Below, one piece after another: positions 25,101-32,673 of a stretch of DNA of 64,000 nucleotides. The stretch lies in contig NZ_WUUK01000003.1 of NCBI RefSeq assembly GCF_009831115.1, positions 310,001-374,000 of the forward strand, read 5' to 3'. The stretch's first letter is position 1. Every line of letters begins with the position of its first letter. The DNA comes from Salinicoccus hispanicus. Lineage in GTDB: Bacteria > Bacillota > Bacilli > Staphylococcales > Salinicoccaceae. A program made the translations under genes and the position numbers. The notes under the pieces were generated by a model that was not told the origin of the DNA, made no database searches, and saw only the letters and a program-made list of their open reading frames with translations.

Positions 25101-25705
25101 AAAATAGTGAAGGCAGCATTACTGCTACGTCAACATCAAGAAACGATGGAAAAGTTATCTTTCCACAAATCTCCGTCGGCGATTATGTATTGATGGAAAC
25201 CTCGGCACCAAATGGCTACCAGCCGGACGGCATCAAGTACAAAGTAACCATCGGAAAAGATGGTACATACGCCATCAATGGAAAATTACATGACACGAAA
25301 TCATTCTCAATAAAGAACATGCCTAAACTGAGCAAGCTGAAAATAATCAACCATACGCCGAGCAGTGAGTCCGAAGTATTACCAGGATCTACTTTCGAAC
25401 TGAGAGACCTCAATGGAAAGGTCATAAGCACAGGCATTACTGATAAGAATGGTGAACTGATATTCAGTGAGCTGAGATCTGGTGATTATCTGCTCGTAAT
25501 GACAAAAGCACCAGCAGGACATTCTTTGAACAGCGAACCCATGAGAATCGCTTTGAATGGCCAGGACATCGAGACAATCGAAATAGAAAATGCACCACAG
25601 ATGCTTCCTGAAACAGGCGGCATGGGTACTATCCCTTTCTTCGCTATCGGACTCTTCATCGTTTTTATGTCATTATTTTCTAAAAATAGATTAAAAATCA
25701 AATAA
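22160..25705 (+). CDS. LPXTG-anchored VWA pilus tip adhesin
   Basis: The 1181-residue surface protein has a signal peptide (residues 1-28, ending VFA). A beta-rich N-terminal region spans about 30-150 and two Cna-B-like domains about 153-315. An extremely Glu/Ser/Thr-rich stalk covers roughly 320-490. A von Willebrand A domain (about 585-835) has MIDAS motif DNSSS at D591 and D694 in LLTDGAP. Two SpaA/Cna-B domains (about 958-1045, 1058-1145) and the sorting signal LPETG (1149-1153) with hydrophobic anchor and KNRLKIK tail follow. The only cysteines seen, C510 and C557, precede the VWA domain. The start is TTG, only 3 nt from GGGAGG. It resembles RrgA/FimQ-type tip pilins. Confidence 0.88.
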   Translation: MKIRKISFILLAVLLLHSTFLDTLVFANQSPENTGGTGLVEVEGHEENDIMTWRIKVNDRAAAYTEGTLNFQLYGGHELDAENINILKETVGTLEERSDGTYTIQLDDPSKASNFVLTTKITDQHTSNYTLSVEASLDQHTAKAADIHHTMQNIEGTITFKNLPEDEKPPATLVHLFDTAASETVGTLEVPPDEPSFIFKDIRKYDDDNSEIIYEIKTEPLGNYTTVGETEIVHEYLEAEVEGMISNTSRTAFSIEVANDQTGTVIRTIDIEPDAHSYKIEELPLNDAEGNAITYSIYPIAQEAIEITVKDNNIEVNDIKAEENAEKQSEETSAEQPENSSEAVQKDDETETSVDEPVKLEEETVGPSEENEAPTEEAAETSEETQEKPESPEVDTTEINGSEIEAALSDNEKDKEALEESTEESNLTEESELSESEAMDEIETEVFEETSEKKVEISKTQKLALEETKSVSTEATTFGNLTQEYSFMPRMATALGAMSISGEQPLFPGCENTMASPFPGIASNQSNIDRMGWQEYDLYRNRTPQPIKYDEGYLQKCATPNDAEHSYSINVSTQGSATTTAQPLDIVLVLDNSSSMDDRYADGTTRWQRTRAGVVDFVKTMTEDNNNVRISIVNYSTEIVSSSSLTNDTARILSSLPQKNPGGGTFTQRGLIKGEEILSYSPDDVKKVMVLLTDGAPTYSYKGESVSERGNPETINKFESTYYGKLNMMGDGTSYHMRSFLRHGYYISHSLFSYTHIVNHGQPTISQAKLIKDNNPDWDIFTVGIDLENKSRNDGASLKEMNELLGRIASDPTYAYNLPDPANGLPGALHDIQDKISVNSFSDGKITDPIGEMYDLDLGPDKVFDASDYTLTASSAEIKNTAKISYNTAMRTLSVTGVNLGKNDWLNLNYNVILRTGDPNFQMNTWYAMNGRTTAVPTKTSNRVLDYPIPEARALPKKYDFIFTKTDENDKPLAGAKFQLKNSEGSITATSTSRNDGKVIFPQISVGDYVLMETSAPNGYQPDGIKYKVTIGKDGTYAINGKLHDTKSFSIKNMPKLSKLKIINHTPSSESEVLPGSTFELRDLNGKVISTGITDKNGELIFSELRSGDYLLVMTKAPAGHSLNSEPMRIALNGQDIETIEIENAPQMLPETGGMGTIPFFAIGLFIVFMSLFSKNRLKIK

Positions 25706-25741
25706 GATGCTAAGCATCATAAAACCATAGGAGGCATTTAT

Positions 25742-27214
25742 ATGTCGAAACTTTACAAGCTTACTTCAATGATTTTTGCACTCTGCCTGATAATCACTTT
25801 AGTGATACCTCAGGAAATTATTCATGCTACAACTACTGAAACTGAAAACCTCACAAATCTGACTATTCATAAAATCACAGGAGACACTAAAGAAACAGCC
25901 AGTTACGGAGAATTGACTGGTACAGAAACTCCAGATGGCGAACCAATTTCAAATATTATATTCACCTACTGGGAAGTCAGTAAAGCACATTACGATGTAA
26001 TGATGGAGAATCAGACCGCCTACCAAACAACCACTCAAGTTGAAACACTCACCAATACATCTGGTACAGCTTTGTCAGCTACGCAGGATGATGGAACAAC
26101 AAGTATCAAGGGACTGACCGAAGGGTACTACTGGTTTGTTGAAAATAAATCAGCCGCCGTTATAAAATCAGCCGCTGTTCCGTTCGGACTGGTTCTGCCT
26201 ATCACAAATAAGAATGGTAACGGATATATCACGAATCTTCATGTCTATCCAAAAAACACACTAGCAGCTACACCAACGATAGACGAAACAATTTCCGGAA
26301 ATAACGATAAATCAAAATCTGCAGATATCGGAGAAAATATCACATGGAATATCAAAACGACTGTGCCGAAAGGGATAGAAGAATACGATAAATATACAAT
26401 CGAAAGTACGATTCATGATCATCTTAATTTCAATGTCGATAACGTTAGTGTAGATTACAACGGCACAACTCTTAAGAAAGACATTGATTACAGTATTTCA
26501 TTCAACGATGGTTCAAGAAATTTAATAATTGAATTACCAAAAACTAAGTTTAGTGAAATGGGAGCTGCTTGGAATGACTCCCAAAACCCGCCAACGTTAC
26601 ACATCTCTATGACTAACCGCATCAACAATCATGCAGAAATGGGAAATCCCATCAAGAATAACTCCAGGATACTTTTTGATAATGGTCATGGAACAAACAG
26701 CTCGACAAGCGTGGAAGAACCACCTGTGGTCTACACAGGAGGTAAGAAGTTTATCAAAGTAACTGAGGATCGAGATGAAAATGGAAAATTGGTAACCTTG
26801 CCAGATGCTGAATTTGTAATATTAAATAGTAATGGCAAATTCTTAAAACAAGACAAGGAAACATTAGATGTCTCTTGGGCGGCAACACAAGCAGAAGCGA
26901 AGAAGTTCACGTCGAACACAGATGGTACTTTTGAAGTTACAGGGCTATCTTACGGAATAGATAATGATAACAATGAAGGTTCATCTACTTATACGTTAAG
27001 AGAAACCAAAGCACCTACTGATTATGCTCTGCCTACAAATCGAAATACAGAGTTTATTGTAAATAATTCATCCTATAACGATACACAGCCAATCATTAAT
27101 AAAAGAGTATCAATCCCTGATACCGGTGGTACAGGTACCATCCTTTTCACAGTGATTGGCCTGGCGTTGATGATACTTGCTCTGGTACTGATCAGAAGAA
27201 GAAAGCAGGCGTAG
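25742..27214 (+). CDS. SpaH/EbpB-family major (backbone) pilin
   Basis: This 490-residue precursor has a signal peptide cleaved near IIHA (about residue 30). The pilin motif VYPKN has K171 as the lysine joined to the next subunit by sortase. A central N-domain (about 185-330) is followed by a Cna-B domain from KKFIKVTEDRDENGK, with E-box YTLRETKAP (E421). The sorting signal is IPDTG (458-462), with membrane anchor and RRRKQA. These elements together define a sortase-polymerised shaft subunit. The start has TAGGAGG at good spacing, stronger than that of the tip gene, matching higher expression of the shaft. Confidence 0.92.
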   Translation: MSKLYKLTSMIFALCLIITLVIPQEIIHATTTETENLTNLTIHKITGDTKETASYGELTGTETPDGEPISNIIFTYWEVSKAHYDVMMENQTAYQTTTQVETLTNTSGTALSATQDDGTTSIKGLTEGYYWFVENKSAAVIKSAAVPFGLVLPITNKNGNGYITNLHVYPKNTLAATPTIDETISGNNDKSKSADIGENITWNIKTTVPKGIEEYDKYTIESTIHDHLNFNVDNVSVDYNGTTLKKDIDYSISFNDGSRNLIIELPKTKFSEMGAAWNDSQNPPTLHISMTNRINNHAEMGNPIKNNSRILFDNGHGTNSSTSVEEPPVVYTGGKKFIKVTEDRDENGKLVTLPDAEFVILNSNGKFLKQDKETLDVSWAATQAEAKKFTSNTDGTFEVTGLSYGIDNDNNEGSSTYTLRETKAPTDYALPTNRNTEFIVNNSSYNDTQPIINKRVSIPDTGGTGTILFTVIGLALMILALVLIRRRKQA

Positions 27215-27287
27215 TGAATTTGAGATAGATAAAGGTGGACAGCACTGTCTGCCTTCTTTCTTTTCAGAATAAAACAGGAGGCATAGT

Positions 27288-28166
27288 ATGGCTCAGGAAA
27301 AAAATCAAAGCAACCGTAAAAAGAACTTCATTTTCAATCTGATCATTGTTCTCATCTTCCTGATTGGCCTTGGCATATTGATCTATCCCATGGTCAGTGC
27401 GGTCTACTATGACTACCGTGCCAGTGATGAAGTGGCGGATTTCAACGCGGAGGCGAAGCGTCTCGACCAGGGTGGCATTGACGCGCGCATGGAAAAGGCG
27501 CATGCATACAATCAATCGTTGACAGGTCACGAGTCCCTGAATGACTTCTACACGGAAGCGGAAGAGGAAGAAGGAAAGGCAATGTACGCCCAGATGCTTG
27601 AAGTGAATGAAAAGATGGGAACAGTGGAAATTCCAAAAATTCATCAGGAGCTGCCCATCTACGCAGGTACCGGAGAGACTGTACTGCAAAAAGGAGTCGG
27701 ACATCTTGATGGAACTTCCCTCCCTGTCGGGGGGAGAACCACTCATAGTGTACTGACTGCACATAGAGGATTGCCGGATAAGAAATTGTTCACGGATCTC
27801 GACGATATGGAAATCGGTGATGTCTTCTTCATTCATAATATCGATGAAACACTTGCGTATGAGGTCGACCGGATTGATGTGATTGAACCGTCGGATTTTG
27901 AAAAACTGAGGATCGAAGAAGGTGGGGATCATGTGACACTTTTGACATGCACACCGTATATGGTCAATTCTCACAGACTCATTGTGCGTGGTCATCAGAT
28001 CGCATACACGCCGGAAGTCCAGGAATACCATGAAGAAGGAAAAGCACCATGGTGGATGAAGTTCTTCAATGTCTACAAAAACTACATGATCGGGCTTGGA
28101 ATTGTAGTCCTCTTCTTCATACTTGGGCGGATATGGAAAAGGAGAAAGGGTAGAACCAATGATTAG
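27288..28166 (+). CDS. Class C (pilin-polymerising) sortase
   Basis: This 292-residue sortase has an N-terminal membrane helix (about 13-37) and a C-terminal helix (about 262-283), the class C topology. Catalytic residues are histidine in HSVLTAHRGLP, cysteine in VTLLTCTPY and arginine in NSHRLIVRG. MGTVEIPKI and GHLDGTSLPVGG are class C motifs. The flexible lid, normally DPF or DPW, reads NDF in SLNDFYTEA. It most likely cleaves IPDTG and joins the pilin to K171 of the next subunit. It overlaps the second sortase gene by 8 nt. Confidence 0.93.
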   Translation: MAQEKNQSNRKKNFIFNLIIVLIFLIGLGILIYPMVSAVYYDYRASDEVADFNAEAKRLDQGGIDARMEKAHAYNQSLTGHESLNDFYTEAEEEEGKAMYAQMLEVNEKMGTVEIPKIHQELPIYAGTGETVLQKGVGHLDGTSLPVGGRTTHSVLTAHRGLPDKKLFTDLDDMEIGDVFFIHNIDETLAYEVDRIDVIEPSDFEKLRIEEGGDHVTLLTCTPYMVNSHRLIVRGHQIAYTPEVQEYHEEGKAPWWMKFFNVYKNYMIGLGIVVLFFILGRIWKRRKGRTND

Positions 28167-28995
28167 AAAACTGGTTATTACAGCACTTTTCCTTTTTGGA
28201 TTATTCATATTCCTGTATCCGACTGTCATGAAGTTCTATCACAACTACACCATGTCCCGCCAGTCGGACGCTATTTCAGAACAGTTTCAAGTGAGTTCAG
28301 AGGATCAAAGAACAGCCTATCAGAATTTCACACATTATAATGAATCTCTTTCGGGAACAAGCTCAATAGACAGCCCGCCTGTAGTAGTGAAGAAAGATCA
28401 TACAGCGCGCATGTACGAGGACATGGAAAATGTTGTCGCGACCATCGATATACCCGCCCTCGATATCCACTATCCGGTGTTTGAAAAGGCGACGCCTGAG
28501 AATCTTGATCGCGGTGTTGCCCGTGTAGAGGGAACCAGCTATCCGGTAGGCGGGAAACCTTCCAATAGTGTCCTAGCGGCCCACTCCTATTCATCGGATT
28601 ATGAGTGGTTCACCCACATCGATAAATTGCAAGACGATGCAATCGTCATCATCAATAACTTCGAAGATACCCTCTATTACAAAGTTTCAGGTCGAGAGAT
28701 CATTTCTCCTGATGAAGTGGATAAGCTTGCGATACGTGAAGATGAAGATATGATCACCTTACTTACATGCACTGCATCTGGTGAGGATAGGGTGCTCGTC
28801 TATGCTGAACGCACCTCGCCTCCATCAATAGAGATGATCCAGGACACCGTCGCAAGTTCAAAGTCCAATTCTGAAATCAAAGAGGACAGGCAGTGGAAGG
28901 AACACATTAAAGTGATGTCCAGCTCTTCCGGGATCGTCGCCATCGCACTCATTCTGATCGCGTTATTTCTCCTGTTCATGAAGAGACGAAAGTAG
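28159..28995 (+). CDS. Second sortase of the pilus operon
   Basis: This 278-residue sortase has N- and C-terminal membrane helices. Catalytic residues lie in NSVLAAHSYSSD (His), ITLLTCTAS (Cys) and EDRVLVYAERT (Arg). VEGTSYPVGG and TPENLDRGV relate it to class C, but no DPF/DPW lid is visible and the region after the cysteine is shortened compared with the first sortase. It may attach the tip adhesin or finish assembly. The ATG at 28159 lies inside the end of the first sortase gene after GGAGAAAGGG; a frame-compatible codon at 28123 lies deeper inside that gene. Confidence 0.87.
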   Translation: MIRKLVITALFLFGLFIFLYPTVMKFYHNYTMSRQSDAISEQFQVSSEDQRTAYQNFTHYNESLSGTSSIDSPPVVVKKDHTARMYEDMENVVATIDIPALDIHYPVFEKATPENLDRGVARVEGTSYPVGGKPSNSVLAAHSYSSDYEWFTHIDKLQDDAIVIINNFEDTLYYKVSGREIISPDEVDKLAIREDEDMITLLTCTASGEDRVLVYAERTSPPSIEMIQDTVASSKSNSEIKEDRQWKEHIKVMSSSSGIVAIALILIALFLLFMKRRK

Positions 28996-29006
28996 CATCT
29001 GAATAT

Positions 29007-29042
29007 AAAGAGGGTACAGCTCAGACCAGCTGTACCCTCTTT
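29007..29042. terminator. Terminator of the pilus operon
   Basis: The 15-bp perfect arms 29007-29021 and 29028-29042 have a CAGACC loop and A/T-rich ends. It also serves the convergent M24 peptidase gene. Confidence 0.9.
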
Positions 29043-29056
29043 GAGTCTATTTTACT

Positions 29057-30157
29057 TTATCCTTCAATCGTGATACTGTCGATATCCTTAGGGAATTTCG
29101 TAAAGACATGCGTGGTATCATCGATATAGAGCATATCTTCGATGCGCACCCCACCGAACCCTGTTTTGTAGACACCCGGTTCGATGGTGATGACATGACC
29201 ATTCTCAAGCTTGTCCGTATTCTGGGCGTCGAGTGATGGTGCTTCATGCAGTCCGAGACCGAGACCATGTCCAATACGGTGTGTGAAATATTCACCATAA
29301 CCGTCTTCCATGATTTCATGACGTGCGGCTTCATCCAGCGCATTCATCTGTGTGCCGGCCTGCGCTTTCTTGATACCCGCTTCATTCGCTCTCAATACAG
29401 CGTTATAGATGGCTTCCTGCTCTTCGGTCGGGTCGCCGATGATGAATGTGCGTGTCATGTCGGATACATAGCGGTCTTTGGTTACAACACCGAAATCAAT
29501 GAGCAGGAAGTGTCCCGGTTCGACGGTCGTATCGCCTGAAGTGCCGTGCGGCAGTGCGGAGTTTTCTCCTGTCAGTACGAGGGGACCGAAAGAAACATCA
29601 ACTGCACCATATTCCTTCACTTTACGTAGCAGGAACTCTGCGATTTCCTTCTCCGTCCTGCCGGAAACAGGTTCATTCACCAGGTCCGCCAGCGCCTTTT
29701 CCGTTATATCAACAGCTTCCTGAAGCTTTTCCCTGTCGTCTTCATCCTTCTTGCCACGCAGACGATTGATCTCCGGTTCGATGGATTGAATCTGCTCGGC
29801 TGTATAATTTTCAAGCAGCTTCTGGTAGCGGTTGTATGTGACATGGCCCCCTTCGATCCCGATGGTCTCTGCATCCATCAAGTGTTCAAAGATCTGTCTG
29901 AAAGGATCCTCTCCGTCACTGTACGGTAGGTGATTGTCCACCGTCGCCTCATCATTGACCACTTCCTGGTCGAGTGCCGGGAACATCAGTGCCGTATCAT
30001 TCGACTTTACATCTACCAGCAGAGCGAGCATCCGCTCATGTGGTTCAATGAAGCATCCTGTAAAATAGAAGACGTTTGTCGGTTCTGTAATGATGACCGC
30101 ATCCACATCCAGCATGGATGTGAGATTCTCTACTCTCTTCTTGTATTTCTCTGTCAT
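29057..30157 (-). CDS. M24-family Xaa-Pro aminopeptidase/dipeptidase
   Basis: This 366-residue protein has a creatinase-like N-terminal domain (about 1-125) and a C-terminal pita-bread metallopeptidase domain. Metal ligands are visible in LLIDFGVVTKDRYVSDMTRTF (two Asp), IGHGLGLGLHEAPSL (His), VITIEPGVY (Glu) and GVRIEDMLYI (Glu), which together bind two manganese or cobalt ions. It releases residues next to proline in the cytosol. The ATG at 30157 is nine bases from AAAGG; an ATG at 30166 abuts that site. It is monocistronic and convergent with the pilus operon. Confidence 0.9.
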   Translation of the reverse strand: MTEKYKKRVENLTSMLDVDAVIITEPTNVFYFTGCFIEPHERMLALLVDVKSNDTALMFPALDQEVVNDEATVDNHLPYSDGEDPFRQIFEHLMDAETIGIEGGHVTYNRYQKLLENYTAEQIQSIEPEINRLRGKKDEDDREKLQEAVDITEKALADLVNEPVSGRTEKEIAEFLLRKVKEYGAVDVSFGPLVLTGENSALPHGTSGDTTVEPGHFLLIDFGVVTKDRYVSDMTRTFIIGDPTEEQEAIYNAVLRANEAGIKKAQAGTQMNALDEAARHEIMEDGYGEYFTHRIGHGLGLGLHEAPSLDAQNTDKLENGHVITIEPGVYKTGFGGVRIEDMLYIDDTTHVFTKFPKDIDSITIEG

Positions 30158-30269
30158 TTCAACCATCCTTTCGCTTTTGTTCGTCATTGTCAATATAACA
30201 TAGTTTAAGTCGTTATTAATTGTGCGTCACTTGTGCTAATATGATAGCAATCGTCCAGGGGGTCTGATA

Positions 30270-30881
30270 ATGCCACTATCTTTTTTCATGAAAATCCATA
30301 GGAGACTATACCCGACTTTCATCATTTCACCCTATATCACCATTCCACTTCTATTGATAGCCACACTGGCTACCAGCAGTTTCGGACATCTGCTCGGTGG
30401 AGAGCTGTTTACGGGAAACGCCATTTCAAATGTCCCTTTCATCAGCACACTGCTGCTGCGAATCGGCATTCTCACCATATATGTCGCATCCAATCTGCTT
30501 TTTCTATACTTCATGATCCGGTGGTTCAGAAAAAAACCGGTGCGTATACTGTCATTGCTTTCCTACTATGCAGTATTTGCGACCATCGTATTCGTTCTAT
30601 CCAACTGCCTGTTCCTGCTTGTCACAGCAATCGACCACTTCTTTAATATGAATGAAGCACCACTGCTCATTCTTTTCGGCATCTCCCTCGTCATCATTTT
30701 TACGCTGCTCAACCTGTATCCCGGCTATTTGTTCTACCTGGCCATCCGGCACCGGCCGATCGATACGTTCTGGCCGGTGATCCTCTATATCATCGGCATC
30801 CACCTCATCACGTATACACTGCTCAGATTATGGAATGCTGTCGATATCATCATTCTATGGAATCTGGATGCAGTCATATGA
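30270..30881 (+). CDS. Membrane protein of unknown function
   Basis: This 203-residue protein has about five hydrophobic helices, near residues 18-35, 55-85, 92-122, 131-157 and 165-197, and short charged links (RWFRKKPVR, RHRPID). I do not recognise a family. The ribosome site CCAGGGGGT supports the start. It stands alone between the M24 peptidase promoter and a terminator. The basic residues after the second helix suggest a cytoplasmic loop there. No enzymatic motif is visible. Confidence 0.65.
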   Translation: MPLSFFMKIHRRLYPTFIISPYITIPLLLIATLATSSFGHLLGGELFTGNAISNVPFISTLLLRIGILTIYVASNLLFLYFMIRWFRKKPVRILSLLSYYAVFATIVFVLSNCLFLLVTAIDHFFNMNEAPLLILFGISLVIIFTLLNLYPGYLFYLAIRHRPIDTFWPVILYIIGIHLITYTLLRLWNAVDIIILWNLDAVI

Positions 30882-30882
30882 A

Positions 30883-30918
30883 AAAACGTTGATCTCCACA
30901 TAGGAAAGTCAACGTTTT
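30883..30918. terminator. Bidirectional intrinsic terminator
   Basis: AAAACGTTGA (30883-30892) pairs with TCAACGTTTT (30909-30918) across a 16-nt loop, followed by ATTTTT. It lies between convergent genes. Confidence 0.75.
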
Positions 30919-30923
30919 ATTTT

Positions 30924-31475
30924 TCATTCCGCTTCTATTGTACGGATCGGCTTGCAAGGATTCCCCACAGCCACTGTATTCGCCGGTACATCCTTCACAA
31001 CCACCGACCCTGAACCGATGACTGCGTTCTCACCGATTGTGACACCTGGATTGACGGTGGCATCAGCACCGATCCATACATTGTCACCGATAGTGATTGG
31101 CTCCCCATACTCGAGCCGTTGTCTTCTTTTCTCCGGGTCGATCGGATGATTGACAGTGACGAGGGAAACATTCGGGCCCAGCAGCACGTCATCACCGATC
31201 GTTATTTTGGCAACATCGAGAAAGACGCAATTGTAGTTTGCGTAGAAATTGCGGCCGACTCTGATATTGATCCCATAGTCGCAGAAGAATGGCGGCCGGA
31301 TGCTGAGTCCTTCGACATGATATCCAAACAGCATATCGAGCAGCTGTCCTTTGTCTCCGCCTCCCGGATGGTTGTACTGCGCCATCAGATTCTGGGCATT
31401 ATCCCTCAGATGGACGAGCGTCGGATCTTCCGGATTGTAGTATTCGCCCCTCAGCATCTTTTCCTTTTCAGTCAT
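30924..31475 (-). CDS. Maltose/sugar O-acetyltransferase (left-handed beta-helix)
   Basis: This 183-residue acetyl-CoA-dependent hexapeptide-repeat transferase has an N-terminal maltose-acetyltransferase domain (MTEKEKMLRGEYYNPEDPTL). The repeated ITIGDDVLLGPNVSLV and VTIGENAVIGSGSVVVKD segments form the beta helix. The catalytic histidine is in VTVNHPID. Family members (Maa, LacA, NodL) acetylate sugars at O6. The start at 31475 follows GAGGTGGG. It lies 10 nt after iadA and shares its operon, although a functional link to peptide breakdown is not obvious. Confidence 0.87.
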   Translation of the reverse strand: MTEKEKMLRGEYYNPEDPTLVHLRDNAQNLMAQYNHPGGGDKGQLLDMLFGYHVEGLSIRPPFFCDYGINIRVGRNFYANYNCVFLDVAKITIGDDVLLGPNVSLVTVNHPIDPEKRRQRLEYGEPITIGDNVWIGADATVNPGVTIGENAVIGSGSVVVKDVPANTVAVGNPCKPIRTIEAE

Positions 31476-31485
31476 TCTGCCCACC

Positions 31486-32637
31486 TCATTCATCAAAAGT
31501 TGATTTTGCGGTTACGCTGCCGGCCTCAAGCAGTATTCTCCCTTTTGCCATGACCATATCGAGCTGGTATTCGGAATCGAACAGCAGCAGGTCTGCATCA
31601 TATCCTGCCTTCAGATTCCCTTTTTTATCGAGTTTAAGCACATCTGATGGATGTTTTGTCACCAGACTGAATATCTCTTCGGGGCTGAACTTTGCCGATT
31701 TCAAAAGCTGCCGGAGATTTTCAAGCAGCGCTTTCGGACGGGCTACAGCCAAATGGGTGAGCCGACCTGCCGCATCGAAAACCGGAAGACTGCCATTGCC
31801 ATCCGAAGACAGTGTCAGTTTCGACATATTACCGCCTGCCTGCTGGAACAAGGAAACGTGCGAGACGATATCTTCATCGGCAGTCATATCCACATAGGCA
31901 CCCCTTCTTGACAGATGGGCTGCATCTTCAATCAGTTCGGATGTCCGGTTGACATGGGTCGGATAGATCTTTTCAGCAGGGATATCATACTGGTCGAGCA
32001 GTTCGTGCAGCAGGCTGAGCTTCCCGGCACCTGGACCGACGTGGAAATGAGTCACCCCGGCCTTGCCTGAAGTCAGTCCGCCGATTCTGGTATCCGCAGC
32101 CACCTTTGCCAGTTCGTGTACACTCGGCTGACCCGAACGATGATCGGAAATCGCCACTTCCGCCGTACCGATCACCTTGTCGAGCAGATAGATGTCCTTT
32201 TGGATATCACCGGTCACGGTCGGCACCGGCACATGATAGTTGCCGGTATACATATATGCCGTCATCCCTTCCGTATCCAGTGCTTTGGCTTTTGCGTAGA
32301 GGGATTCCAGGTGACGGCTCGTCTTATCGGTGCCGATCAGACCGACTGCCGTTGTAATGCCTGCTGCAATGAAATCTTTGATGTTCGTTTCAGGTGTCCG
32401 TGTATGATAGCCGCCTTCACCACCGCCACCGATCAGATGGACATGGGGATCGATCAGTCCAGGTGCAATCAGCTTTCTCCTGCCATCGATGATGCGGATA
32501 TCGAGACCTAAGTTTTCATAGGCTGAAGCATCAATTTCCCGGGAAATCTTTTCGATGCGGTCGTTGAAAATGATGATGTCCTGTGAACCCAGAGGTTCAG
32601 GCGCATAAATATATGCACCCTTCACTAATGTAATCAA
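31486..32637 (-). CDS. iadA: Isoaspartyl (beta-aspartyl) dipeptidase
   Basis: This 383-residue amidohydrolase is specific for beta-linked Asp-X dipeptides. It shows the HxH metal pair in LIDPHVHLIGGGGEGGYHTRTPE with the loop that binds the substrate alpha-carboxylate. THFHVGPG and YPTHVNRTSE supply later metal ligands, and LSSDGNGSLP the catalytic aspartate. The bridging carboxylated lysine of the family cannot be located with certainty here. It follows the S9 peptidase gene by 36 nt on the same strand, suggesting a cytosolic peptide-recycling operon. Confidence 0.9.
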   Translation of the reverse strand: MITLVKGAYIYAPEPLGSQDIIIFNDRIEKISREIDASAYENLGLDIRIIDGRRKLIAPGLIDPHVHLIGGGGEGGYHTRTPETNIKDFIAAGITTAVGLIGTDKTSRHLESLYAKAKALDTEGMTAYMYTGNYHVPVPTVTGDIQKDIYLLDKVIGTAEVAISDHRSGQPSVHELAKVAADTRIGGLTSGKAGVTHFHVGPGAGKLSLLHELLDQYDIPAEKIYPTHVNRTSELIEDAAHLSRRGAYVDMTADEDIVSHVSLFQQAGGNMSKLTLSSDGNGSLPVFDAAGRLTHLAVARPKALLENLRQLLKSAKFSPEEIFSLVTKHPSDVLKLDKKGNLKAGYDADLLLFDSEYQLDMVMAKGRILLEAGSVTAKSTFDE

Positions 32638-32673
32638 TGTTTAACCCCTTCCTCCTTCCTCGGGTTGATGGAA

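Noticed and set aside
27264-28229. Long open frame on the strand opposite the first sortase
   Set aside because: It is an antisense shadow of a sortase with complete catalytic motifs, and its translation looks like no protein family.
29043-30269. Possible right-hand boundary element or integration site of the pilus island
   Set aside because: No direct repeat matching the left edge, tRNA gene, integrase or IS remnant could be recognised.
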